From positions 1-64,000 of the forward strand of contig NZ_JTDI01000004.1 in assembly GCF_000802225.1 (NCBI RefSeq): 64,000 nt of DNA. The letters are read 5' to 3'. Shown in pieces: positions 48,563 through 55,709 of the stretch (position 1 is the stretch's first letter; every line of letters begins with the position of its first letter). The notes below the pieces were generated by a model. That model was given only the letters and a program-made list of their open reading frames with translations, searched no databases and was not told the DNA's origin. Source of the DNA: Novosphingobium malaysiense. Lineage in GTDB: Bacteria > Pseudomonadota > Alphaproteobacteria > Sphingomonadales > Sphingomonadaceae. The translations under genes and the position numbers were made by a program.

Positions 48563-51122
48563 AGACATGCATCAGGTGGACCTGACCACCTGCGATATCG
48601 AACCGATCCACATCATAGGCCGCATCCAGAGCTTTGGCTGGCTCATGTCGTTCGCGGACGACTGGATCATCAATCACGTCTCGCACAATTGCGAAGACCT
48701 GTTCGGGCATTCGGCTGAGGACATGGTCGGGCTTGCTGCCACCGACTTCATTCCCTCCGGCACAATGCACGATATACGCTCGCGCCTGCAGCTGGCCGGG
48801 GATGCGAACACGGTCGAGCGGTTGTTCGAAATCGACCTGCTGGGCGACGGGCGCATGTTCGACATTGCCGTCCACCGCTCGGGGCGATCCTTCGTCGTCG
48901 AAATCGAGCCACACGAAGCCGGACACCGGCGAGATTACGTCTCCTATGTCAGGCCGATGATCAACCGCCTGCGCGAAGCCGACAGCGTGGAGCAATTGTG
49001 CTCCAGCGCAGCGCGCCACTTACGCGGTCTGACGGGCTTCGACCGTGTGATGGTCTATCAGTTCAACGAGGACGGCGCCGGAGAAGTCGTTGCCGAGAGC
49101 CTCAACGGAACGGTCGACAGTTTCAGGGGCCTGCATTTTCCAGCCTCCGACATACCGGCGCAGGCACGACGGCTCTACGCCAAGAACATGTTGCGGATTA
49201 TCAGCGACGTCGACGACCCGACCGTCGCGATCCACCCGGCGACCGGGCCCAACGGCGATCCGCTAGACCTGTCGATGTCGGGATTGCGCGCGGTATCGCC
49301 CATTCATATCGAGTATCTGCGCAACATGGGCGTAAAGGCGTCGATGTCCGTCTCCATCATGCGCCGCGGAAAGCTGTGGGGCCTGATGGCCTGCCATCAC
49401 TATTCGCCGCTCACCTTGTCCTATTCGGTGCGCACCGCCAGCGAACTCTTCGGTGAATTCTTCGCCTATCTGCTGGAGCAGAAGGAGACGGATGCCGCGC
49501 TGGAAATGCGTTCGCGTTCGCTGCGGCTGCATGACCAGATCATGGCGAGGGTCGCAGGGGGCGGCTCACTGCTCGAGGAGTTCGACGGCTTCGCCGAATC
49601 GATCCGGACCGTCATCCCCTTCGACGGCGTTGTCGGCTGGTTCGACGGGCGGTTCGTAAGCAAGGGATCGACTCCCGACCGGGAGCAGTTCGCCAAGCTG
49701 GCCCGTTTCCTCAACACGGCAGGCGCCAGCACCGTCTGGGCCACGGACAATCTCTCGGCGCTGTTTGCTCCGGCAGCGCAATGGTCGGACAAGGCGGCGG
49801 GTCTGCTGGCTCTGCCCGTAAGCCGGACACCGCGCGACTACATCGTCCTGTTTCGCGAAGAACAGGCGCGCGAAGTCAATTGGGCCGGCAATCCGGAAAA
49901 GGCGATCGAGCTGGGCCCGAACGGCGCCCGCCTCACCCCGCGCAAGAGTTTCGAGCTCTGGAAGGAGGAACGAAGCGGCTACTCGCGGCCATGGACGGTC
50001 GAGGAAACCTCTGCGGCCGAAGCGCTTCGCGTGACCCTGCTGGAAGTGGTGCTGCGCCTGTCGGATGCGGCAAGCCTGGAGCGGGCACAGGCGGGCCAGC
50101 AACAGGACATGCTCATCGCGGAACTCAATCACCGCGTGCGCAACATCCTCAATCTCATCCGGGGGCTCGTTTCGCAGAGCAAGGAAGGCGCAAGCACCAT
50201 CGACGAGTTCGCCGAACTCGTCGGCAGCCGCATCCATGCCCTTGCTCGCGCCCATGACCAGGTAACGCGCCGTGACTGGTCGCCGTCTTCGCTGTACGAC
50301 CTCATCCGCACGGAGACCGCCGCTTACGCCAGCCACAGCGCCGATCGCGTGATGATCGACGGTCCCGACGCACTCATCGCGCCTTCGGCATTCACCACGC
50401 TCGCGCTTGTCGTGCATGAATTGATGACGAACTCGTGCAAGTACGGCGCGCTTTCAGATTCGCGAGGCGGGGTCGCCATCACGATCGGGCGCAACGATGA
50501 CGGGGCACTGGAAATAGACTGGCGCGAACATGGCGGACCCGCAGTCAAGCAGCCCACGCGCCGCGGCTTCGGGTCAGCCATCATCGAACGCACGATTCCG
50601 CACGAACTCGGCGGATCGGCGTCGGTGATCTATCCGGAAGAAGGCCTCCACGCGTTCTTCCTCGTCCCTGTCGACCACATATCCACTTTCGAAACACCGA
50701 GCGCCGCACAGCGCGATCTGGTGCACGAACCGCCCGAGGTATCCGAACTCATGCCAAACGCCGCATCTGAAGTCGCATTGATCGTGGAAGACAACGTGAT
50801 CATCGCCATGGAGACGGAAGACGTTCTGCGTGGTTTTGGCTTCAACGACTGCCGCGTCGCTGGCTCGGTTAACGCGGCACTCGCGATCATCGAGGAAACA
50901 TCGGTGGCTTTCGCCATGCTGGACGTGAACCTGGGCAAGGACACCAGCGAACCCGTTGCCTCGAGGCTGCTGGAGCTGGGCATACCGTTCATATTTGCCA
51001 GCGGCTACGGGGATACCTCGATGCAGGCCGAGCGGTTCAAGTCGGTTCCGATCGTGACCAAGCCCTACAACGAAGGCGACATCCGCAGGGCGATAGCGCA
51101 GGTCATGCGCTCCGACGCCTAG
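48555..51122 (+). CDS. bphP: Bacteriophytochrome HWE histidine kinase with C-terminal receiver
   Basis: 855 residues. The PAS-GAF-PHY photosensory module starts with the biliverdin-binding Cys13 (LTTCDIEPIH) and has the GAF motif FPASDIPAQARRLY. The kinase is of the HWE/HisKA_2 type: His526 in AELNHRVRNILNL, and WRE in the ATP-binding region (EIDWREHGGP). A receiver follows with Asp790 (AMLDVNLG) and PFIFASGYG, close to the PFxFATGY motif of the FAT GUY receiver family linked to the alphaproteobacterial stress response. It senses red/far-red light in the cytoplasm. The EcfG-type promoter before bphO and the PhyR locus nearby suggest it feeds the GSR. A hairpin terminator follows. Confidence 0.93.
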   Translation: MAEDMHQVDLTTCDIEPIHIIGRIQSFGWLMSFADDWIINHVSHNCEDLFGHSAEDMVGLAATDFIPSGTMHDIRSRLQLAGDANTVERLFEIDLLGDGRMFDIAVHRSGRSFVVEIEPHEAGHRRDYVSYVRPMINRLREADSVEQLCSSAARHLRGLTGFDRVMVYQFNEDGAGEVVAESLNGTVDSFRGLHFPASDIPAQARRLYAKNMLRIISDVDDPTVAIHPATGPNGDPLDLSMSGLRAVSPIHIEYLRNMGVKASMSVSIMRRGKLWGLMACHHYSPLTLSYSVRTASELFGEFFAYLLEQKETDAALEMRSRSLRLHDQIMARVAGGGSLLEEFDGFAESIRTVIPFDGVVGWFDGRFVSKGSTPDREQFAKLARFLNTAGASTVWATDNLSALFAPAAQWSDKAAGLLALPVSRTPRDYIVLFREEQAREVNWAGNPEKAIELGPNGARLTPRKSFELWKEERSGYSRPWTVEETSAAEALRVTLLEVVLRLSDAASLERAQAGQQQDMLIAELNHRVRNILNLIRGLVSQSKEGASTIDEFAELVGSRIHALARAHDQVTRRDWSPSSLYDLIRTETAAYASHSADRVMIDGPDALIAPSAFTTLALVVHELMTNSCKYGALSDSRGGVAITIGRNDDGALEIDWREHGGPAVKQPTRRGFGSAIIERTIPHELGGSASVIYPEEGLHAFFLVPVDHISTFETPSAAQRDLVHEPPEVSELMPNAASEVALIVEDNVIIAMETEDVLRGFGFNDCRVAGSVNAALAIIEETSVAFAMLDVNLGKDTSEPVASRLLELGIPFIFASGYGDTSMQAERFKSVPIVTKPYNEGDIRRAIAQVMRSDA

Positions 51123-51149
51123 GTTCGCCGCCGGTTCGGTTGCACTGCA

Positions 51150-51175
51150 ACCACGGCCGCCCGTGGTCGTTTTAT
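51150..51175 (+). terminator. Terminator after bphP
   Basis: A 7-bp stem ACCACGG/CCGTGGT closes a CCGC loop and is followed by CG and four T. It lies 28 bases after the bphP stop. Confidence 0.65.
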
Positions 51176-51212
51176 CGATGACGAACGCGATCTATCAAAG
51201 GAGCCGCCGACG

Positions 51213-51695
51213 ATGGCAGATGCATTGATATTCAAGGACCTCAAAAGCGACCATGACCAGCATCGCAAGTTGCTCGAGGAACTGGGCGAAACCCATGGCG
51301 ATACGCCTGAGCGCCGGCAGCTTTTCGAGCAGTTGCGAAAGGAGCTCCAGGCACACGCCGCGGCAGAAGAGGAATCGCTCTATGCAACGATGCTGGCTTG
51401 CCCGGAGCTTCGCGACGAGGCGCGCCATTCGGTGTCCGAACACAAGGAAATCGACGACTTTCTCGGCGAACTGATCGAAACCGACATGAGTTCGAGTGCG
51501 TGGCTCACCAAGTTCAAGGAAATGCGCCACCGCTATCTTCACCATATCGATGAAGAGGAAGAAGACATGTTCCCCGCCGCGGCGAAGACCTTGTCAGCAG
51601 AGGCGGAGCAAAGGCTCGCCAAGGTGTTCGAGAAGCGCAAGCCAAAGGAACTTGCGAATGCCGAGGCTGAAAAGCCCGGCGACGAACGCGAATAA
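51213..51695 (+). CDS. Hemerythrin-like (HHE domain) protein
   Basis: 160 residues forming a four-helix bundle with an HHE pattern: His14/His17 (SDHDQHRKLL), His48 with Glu52 ([10 protein letters not shown]), His77 (SEHKEIDDFL) and His110/His111 with acids after (YLHHIDEEEEDMF). Such proteins bind a di-iron centre and react with oxygen, NO or peroxide. The C-terminus is Lys/Glu-rich. The start has AAAGGAG ahead. No EcfG box is seen within the 90 bases before it, so it may depend on read-through from bphP or an unseen promoter. The general stress protein gene follows. Confidence 0.85.
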   Translation: MADALIFKDLKSDHDQHRKLLEELGETHGDTPERRQLFEQLRKELQAHAAAEEESLYATMLACPELRDEARHSVSEHKEIDDFLGELIETDMSSSAWLTKFKEMRHRYLHHIDEEEEDMFPAAAKTLSAEAEQRLAKVFEKRKPKELANAEAEKPGDERE

Positions 51696-51734
51696 CCCAT
51701 GCGGCCAGCCGTTCCCTGCAGGCCATTACTGTGG

Positions 51735-51759
51735 GGAACGCGGCGGGTACGGGCGCGTT
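51735..51759 (+). promoter_or_regulatory. EcfG-type promoter for the general stress protein gene
   Basis: GGAAC (51735-51739), 17 bases, GTT (51757-51759), with C before GTT as in the common cGTT form. The GTG start is 32 bases downstream. Confidence 0.7.
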
Positions 51760-51791
51760 GATTCCACGAGAGTCCAATCAGGAGAGCTATT

Positions 51792-52271
51792 GTGGAAACC
51801 AAATCAATGGACAGCGACGTCCGCGAAACATTCTGGAAGGCCTTTGCCGCCAGCCCGTTCATCATGATGCAGCTCGAAGGTGCGCGGCATCATGCAGAAC
51901 CCATGACCGCACAGCTCGACAAGAGCGCGCACCACGCGATCTGGTTTTTCTGCAAGCGCGACAACCGCATTGCCTCCGGCGGCAAGGCGGTCGGCCAGGT
52001 GATGACCAAGGGCCACGACGTTTTCGCCTGCATCGACGGTACGCTGGTCGAAGAGACCGACGCCGGCCTTCGCAATCAGCACTGGAGCAATGCGGTGGAG
52101 GCCTGGTTCCCCGACGGCAAGAGCGATCCGAGCGTGATGATGTTGCGCTTCGATATCGCCGATGGCGAAGTCTGGACTTCCGACATGGGCCTGAAGGGCG
52201 CCTACAAACTCGTTTCCGGAAAGAAGATCCATCCGGATGAAGCGGGCGAACATGCCGTCGGCCCTGTCTGA
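51792..52271 (+). CDS. General stress protein, pyridoxamine 5'-phosphate oxidase-like fold
   Basis: 159 residues with the split-barrel FMN-binding fold of general stress protein 26-type proteins: MTAQLDKSAHHAIWFFCKRD, then KGHDVFACIDGTLVEE, HWSNAVEAWFPDGKSDPSVM and the terminal MGLKGAYKLVSGKKIHPDEA. Members bind FMN or FAD and are stress-induced; the reaction is unknown. The start is GTG 51792, with AGGAG seven bases before it; ATG 51807 is the alternative. An EcfG-type promoter precedes it. A long hairpin terminator follows, shared with the convergent small membrane protein gene. Confidence 0.85.
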   Translation: METKSMDSDVRETFWKAFAASPFIMMQLEGARHHAEPMTAQLDKSAHHAIWFFCKRDNRIASGGKAVGQVMTKGHDVFACIDGTLVEETDAGLRNQHWSNAVEAWFPDGKSDPSVMMLRFDIADGEVWTSDMGLKGAYKLVSGKKIHPDEAGEHAVGPV

Positions 52272-52303
52272 TCCAGCCTCTCCAGGTCGGAGCAAACGCG
52301 GAA

Positions 52304-52335
52304 AAGGGGAGGAGGACCTCGGTCCCCCTCCCCTT
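52304..52335. terminator. Bidirectional hairpin terminator
   Basis: Outer arms AAGGGGAGG and CCTCCCCTT plus inner arms GGACC/GGTCC form a 14-bp stem with one internal mismatch and a two-base tip. It lies between convergent genes. T-rich tails are short on both sides. Confidence 0.6.
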
Positions 52336-52366
52336 CTCGTTTGTCAAATGGATTGGTAATTTCGGA

Positions 52367-52636
52367 TCACTCGGGCTTTCGCGGACGCTTCGACAGCAGA
52401 TAGCGCCAGACGCCGATGCAGTTGATCACGAAGAGGATGAGGTTCTGCGCCCCGATCCCCTTTGCATCCTCGTCAAGAAAGCCCCAGGCTATGAGTGCGA
52501 GCGAACTCGTAACGAATATGACGAAGCCCCATCCCGTCCAGCGCCGTCCAAGGTCCAGTGAGACGACCAAGGCAGCCAGCGCACCTGCGCCGGCGCCGTA
52601 GTACTGCAGGGCTTGCAGGACGGCTTCACTTGCCAC
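52367..52636 (-). CDS. Small three-helix membrane protein
   Basis: 89 residues of unknown function. Three hydrophobic segments are seen: YYGAGAGALAALVVSLDL, WGFVIFVTSSLALIAWGF and NLILFVINCIGVWRYLL; the tail SKRPRKPE is basic and probably cytoplasmic. The start is GTG 52636 with AAAGGG ahead. It begins 30 bases after the response regulator gene on the same strand and is likely the last gene of the ecfG2 operon, which would make it a stress-induced membrane protein. Confidence 0.65.
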   Translation of the reverse strand: MASEAVLQALQYYGAGAGALAALVVSLDLGRRWTGWGFVIFVTSSLALIAWGFLDEDAKGIGAQNLILFVINCIGVWRYLLSKRPRKPE

Positions 52637-52666
52637 GAGGCTTGTGCCCTTTCCGCTTTTGGCCGG

Positions 52667-53086
52667 TCAGGCCTGATTGAGCGGTTCGAGCTCCGCCGGA
52701 CGATTTGTATCCGGGCACCCCGCCAGGACATAGGCGATTGCAGCCAGGATGGACTCGCGTGTGAAAGGTTTCTGGACGATGCCTACAGCCGTCGGTGCAG
52801 GCGATCCGATCTGCTTGGGATTGGCCGTAACGTAGATGACGCGCGCCCCGAACTGCAGCGCCAGTTGCCGGGCGACTTCGGGCCCGGTCAGGCCGTCCCG
52901 AAGGTTGAGGTCGACCAGCGCGACATCGGGCGCATCGCCCAACTTGGCCAGCGAGGCGGCGTCGGGCACGGTGCCGATCACGGCGTGCCCGCCATCCTCG
53001 AGAATATCTTCCAACTGCAGCGCCAGCAGGAACTCGTCCTCCACGATGAGGACCTTCCCGCTATCAGCTACCGTAGCAGCACCCAC
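52667..53086 (-). CDS. Single-domain response regulator
   Basis: 139 residues consisting of one receiver: VLIVEDEFLLALQLEDILED (acidic pair), LVDLNLRDG (phospho-Asp near 60), IYVTANP (Thr switch) and IVQKPFTRES (invariant Lys). There is no output domain. In Sphingomonas, single-domain regulators such as SdrG transfer phosphoryl groups in the general stress network. This one has VTANP where FAT GUY members have FATGY-like sequence, so it resembles the PhyR receiver (VTAYP) more. It starts with GTG 21 bases after the EcfG-like sigma gene and is probably co-transcribed with it. Confidence 0.85.
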   Translation of the reverse strand: MGAATVADSGKVLIVEDEFLLALQLEDILEDGGHAVIGTVPDAASLAKLGDAPDVALVDLNLRDGLTGPEVARQLALQFGARVIYVTANPKQIGSPAPTAVGIVQKPFTRESILAAIAYVLAGCPDTNRPAELEPLNQA

Positions 53087-53107
53087 GGTTCAATCTTCCC
53101 TATTGCA

Positions 53108-53758
53108 TCAAGCGGCAACACGGCCGCTCTCGTCGACGTTCGCAATCTTCTCCAATTCAGCGAAGAATGCGTCGATCGCTTCGCCCTTCAGGACGAAGTT
53201 ATGGCGGAAGTCGGGAAGCTGGCCCGACTCGATGACATTTGCGAGCATCGCGCGAGCGCGACATATCCGGCTCTTCACGGTGCCAAGCGCAATGCCGCAG
53301 ATCTGGGCGATTTCTTCATAGGAGAGATTGCCAGCAGCAACCAGCACCAGAGCCTCCCGATATGTTTCGGGAATGGCCGTCAGCGCGCGGATCACGTCGC
53401 CCAAGTCGATGGCGCTTTCCTGGCTGGCCTCTGCGCAAAGAATGCGCTCGGCGGCGATCTCGTCATACTCCCCATGGAAACGGGCCCGGCGAGCTTCGCT
53501 ATAGAAATGGTTGCGTAGGATGGTGAAGGTCCACGCCTTGAAATTCGTACCCGCAGCATAGCGGTCACGCGCAGCCCAGGCGCGCAGCATAGCCTCCTGG
53601 GCCAGATCGTCGGCACGATCCCGGCAGCCGCAAAGACCGCGAGCAAATGCACGCAGATGCGGGGCTACGTCGGACAGTGCCTGCTTGAACTTGCGATCAC
53701 TGAGAGCTTTGGCCGGTGCCGCCTTGGTTTCCGCTCCGGCTTCGGTTGCTACGGTCAT
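53108..53758 (-). CDS. ecfG2: Second EcfG-type sigma factor
   Basis: 216 residues with sigma region 2 (HLRAFARGLCGCRDRADDLA, FKAWTFTILRNHFYSEARR) and region 4 (SYEEIAQICGIALGTVKSRI). The AWTFTILRNHF motif is typical of the EcfG (ECF15) group and nearly the same as in the ecfG at 57802 (AWTFAILRNHY). After region 4 there are about 35 further residues (DFRHNFVLKGEAIDAFFAEL onward) that the other sigma factor lacks. ATG 53758 was chosen because the upstream part of the frame overlaps the GGAAC-N18-GTT promoter. That box suggests EcfG-dependent expression. It is followed by a response regulator gene. Confidence 0.88.
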   Translation of the reverse strand: MTVATEAGAETKAAPAKALSDRKFKQALSDVAPHLRAFARGLCGCRDRADDLAQEAMLRAWAARDRYAAGTNFKAWTFTILRNHFYSEARRARFHGEYDEIAAERILCAEASQESAIDLGDVIRALTAIPETYREALVLVAAGNLSYEEIAQICGIALGTVKSRICRARAMLANVIESGQLPDFRHNFVLKGEAIDAFFAELEKIANVDESGRVAA

Positions 53759-53791
53759 TCGATGCCCTCCTAAATAACCAGATGACAAGCA

Positions 53792-53817
53792 AACGCCGGT
53801 CGGACGAAAAAAGTTCC
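53792..53817 (-). promoter_or_regulatory. EcfG-type promoter for ecfG2
   Basis: On the minus strand GGAAC (53817-53813), 18 bases, GTT (53794-53792), again as cGTT. The ATG is 34 bases beyond. Confidence 0.6.
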
Positions 53818-53954
53818 CCAATCACGCAAGGGACCAACAAGGCCGAGCTACGCAACGCGCTTTAAATGCTAGGAAATCCAGGGCTCGCACATTATTTTCC
53901 GGCACAGCCACAATGAAAAAATTGCGGTCCAGCAGGAACAAGTGTGCTCCAGAA

Positions 53955-54050
53955 ACTTTGAGGCCTCCGTCCAGATATTTCTGGACGGAGGCCTCCGGGA
54001 TCGGGTCACCACCGGTTGCGGGGGGTGGGGTGGGGGGAGCCAGTGGTGAT
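53955..54050 (-). ncRNA. Candidate GSR small RNA with C-rich loop (GsrN-like)
   Basis: A predicted RNA of about 95 nt on the minus strand, beginning about 10 bases beyond an EcfG-type -10. Its 5' part is a 10-bp stem (54040-54049 with 54006-54015, one U-G pair) with a 24-base loop made mostly of three C-runs (54016-54039). Its 3' part is a perfect 15-bp hairpin (53960-53974 with 53981-53995, 6-base loop); no T-run follows. There is no coding frame. Caulobacter GsrN, controlled by the same class of sigma factor, also has a 5' C-rich loop that pairs with targets. The rest of the 53759-54222 gap holds only promoters and leader. Confidence 0.5.
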
Positions 54051-54058
54051 ATGAGGCA

Positions 54059-54084
54059 AACGTGGAATGCGTGAATTTGGTTCC
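54059..54084 (-). promoter_or_regulatory. EcfG-type promoter for the candidate small RNA
   Basis: On the minus strand GGAAC (54084-54080), 18 bases, GTT (54061-54059). The next annotated minus-strand gene (ecfG2) starts 300 bases away and has its own box, so the hairpin region immediately downstream is the likely product. Confidence 0.55.
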
Positions 54085-54222
54085 CGGGAAAGAGGCACGG
54101 GAGAAAAAATTTTGCGGTTGCCCTATGCTCGCACTGGAGTCAGACCTTTACTCCGGGTGGCGGCGCATAGCGCCATTTTGAACGTACAAGATCATTCGAC
54201 CCCCAAATCTTGAGGAATTTCA

Positions 54223-55020
54223 ATGTCCGTCTCCGATCAGATTGCTGTTCAGTTGCCCTATTTGCGCCGTTACGCGCGCGCGCTCACCGGTTCGCAACAC
54301 TCTGGCGATGCGTACGTTCGCGCCACTCTCGAAGCCGCGCTCGCCGACCAGCCCCTGCGCGAGGAGATCGCCGAAAGCCGGGCAGCCCTGTACGCGACCT
54401 TTACCCGTATCTGGTCCACCGGGCATGTCGAGGAACCGACCGCGGAGCTGCGCAGCGACAGCGCGCATGAACAGGCCGCCAAGACGCGCCTGGCCACGAT
54501 CGCGCCGACCCACCGCCAGGCATTGCTGCTGACAACTGTGGAGGAATTCACGCGTGAGGAGACGGCACAGATCCTCGGCGTGACCGAGGAAGAGGTCGAC
54601 GTGCTGATCGCCCAGGCCGTGCGCGAGATCGAAGGCGAGAGCCGCACCAGCGTCCTGATCATAGAGGACGAGCCGCTCATCTCGATGCAGCTTGAAGGAT
54701 TGGTTACGGATCTCGGCCACGACGTCGTCGGCACTGCGGCCACTCATGCCCAGGCGCTGGAAATTTTCGAACGTAGGCCGGCTGGCCTGGTCCTGGCCGA
54801 TATTCAGCTTGCCGATGGCAGCTCGGGAATCGATGCCGTGGAAGACCTTCTCAAGTTCGGCGACGTACCGGTGATCTTTGTTACCGCTTACCCCGAACGC
54901 CTGCTTACCGGAGAGCGGCCCGAACCGACCTATCTGGTCACCAAGCCGTTCCAGGAAACAACCGTTCGCGCCGCGATAAGCCAGGCCCTGTTCTTCGGAT
55001 CGAGCAAACCGCTGAGTTGA
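54223..55020 (+). CDS. phyR: PhyR anti-anti-sigma response regulator
   Basis: 265 residues. An EcfG-like output domain (about 1-135: LPYLRRYARALTGSQHSGDA, then ETAQILGVTEEEVDVLIAQA) is joined to a receiver (about 142-260: VLIIEDEPLISMQLEGLVTD, phospho-Asp193 in LADIQLADG, VIFVTAYPERLLTG, VTKPFQE). On phosphorylation the sigma-like domain binds NepR and frees EcfG; this is the established partner switch of alphaproteobacteria. The kinase gene, nepR and ecfG lie 0.5-2.5 kb downstream. ATG 54223 has TTGAGGA ahead. I found no full EcfG box directed at phyR. Confidence 0.96.
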   Translation: MSVSDQIAVQLPYLRRYARALTGSQHSGDAYVRATLEAALADQPLREEIAESRAALYATFTRIWSTGHVEEPTAELRSDSAHEQAAKTRLATIAPTHRQALLLTTVEEFTREETAQILGVTEEEVDVLIAQAVREIEGESRTSVLIIEDEPLISMQLEGLVTDLGHDVVGTAATHAQALEIFERRPAGLVLADIQLADGSSGIDAVEDLLKFGDVPVIFVTAYPERLLTGERPEPTYLVTKPFQETTVRAAISQALFFGSSKPLS

Positions 55021-55053
55021 TCGAAGACAGATTTAGGTTCGCGGTCGGAGCGG

Positions 55054-55464
55054 CTAGAGGGCGTTAACGGCTTCGTGGTAGTGATCGACGACCGACAGCG
55101 CCAGGGCGCCGACGAGCGCCAGGGCGAAAGTGCTTCCCGATGACGTCGATTCACCTCGCTGTCCGAACAGCCGCACGGTAGCAAGGTGTCGCCCCGGTCC
55201 TGGTGACGACGTCATCATGCGTGCATCGCTCGGTAACAGGCCCAGGGCCGCCGATTCGAAGGCGCCCATGGACACGTTTCGCATGACGTCGGCCTCGCGG
55301 TCCGGCGAAAGGCGTTCGCCCGCCAGCCCTTCGGGCCGCATGCGCATGAGCACGCCCATCGCCCGCACATAGCCGGCCTGAGCCTCGGCGTTCGCAGCCG
55401 TCGAGGAGAGAGCAAGGTTGTCCACCTCCGCTAGCCACTCATTGAGGCAAATGGCTGGTGCCAT
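55054..55464 (-). CDS. Small protein of unknown function in the GSR locus
   Basis: 136 residues. The first half looks helical and soluble (LNEWLAEVDNLALSSTAANA). The centre has RPEGLAGERLSPDREADVMR. Near the end a hydrophobic segment, STFALALVGALALSVV, precedes DHYHEAVNAL. I recognise no domain. It lies between phyR and the HWE kinase gene, ends 34 bases from the phyR stop (convergent), and has no EcfG box in its 5' region. Its position suggests a link to the stress response, but nothing in the chain proves it. Confidence 0.6.
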   Translation of the reverse strand: MAPAICLNEWLAEVDNLALSSTAANAEAQAGYVRAMGVLMRMRPEGLAGERLSPDREADVMRNVSMGAFESAALGLLPSDARMMTSSPGPGRHLATVRLFGQRGESTSSGSTFALALVGALALSVVDHYHEAVNAL

Positions 55465-55621
55465 GGGCTTTTTTCACTCCTCGGTCGCTTCAAACTGAAA
55501 ATCGCCCCGCAGAAGTCTTTTCGCACCACCACCATTTTCATTGCTGCAAGCCGCACATACGTGCTTCTACATATTTATCAGATGGTTTCGCTCGCGACCA
55601 AAACCCGTCGCCGGTCGGTCT

Positions 55622-55666
55622 CGATTAAAAATGGTGCCGACGGCAACCGGACCCGCGAGCGGCACC
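55622..55666 (-). terminator. Probable terminator after the HWE kinase gene
   Basis: A 7-bp stem GGTGCCG/CGGCACC (55666-55660 with 55639-55633) with a 20-base loop is followed on the minus strand by ATTTTTAA. It starts 43 bases past the kinase stop. Confidence 0.5.
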
Positions 55667-55709
55667 CTTGCTTCGAGCCAAAAGGCAGAACGTCAGCCGC
55701 CAGAAAAAT

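Noticed and set aside
53935..53959. GGAAC-N17-TTT on the plus strand upstream of phyR.
   Set aside because: The -10 lacks G and the start codon is about 265 bases away across two hairpins, so I do not call a promoter.
55631..55680. A stretch on the minus strand that ends GGCACCA followed by T, similar to a tRNA 3' end.
   Set aside because: No matching 5' acceptor arm, D-arm or proper T-loop can be built; it reads better as a hairpin terminator of the kinase gene.
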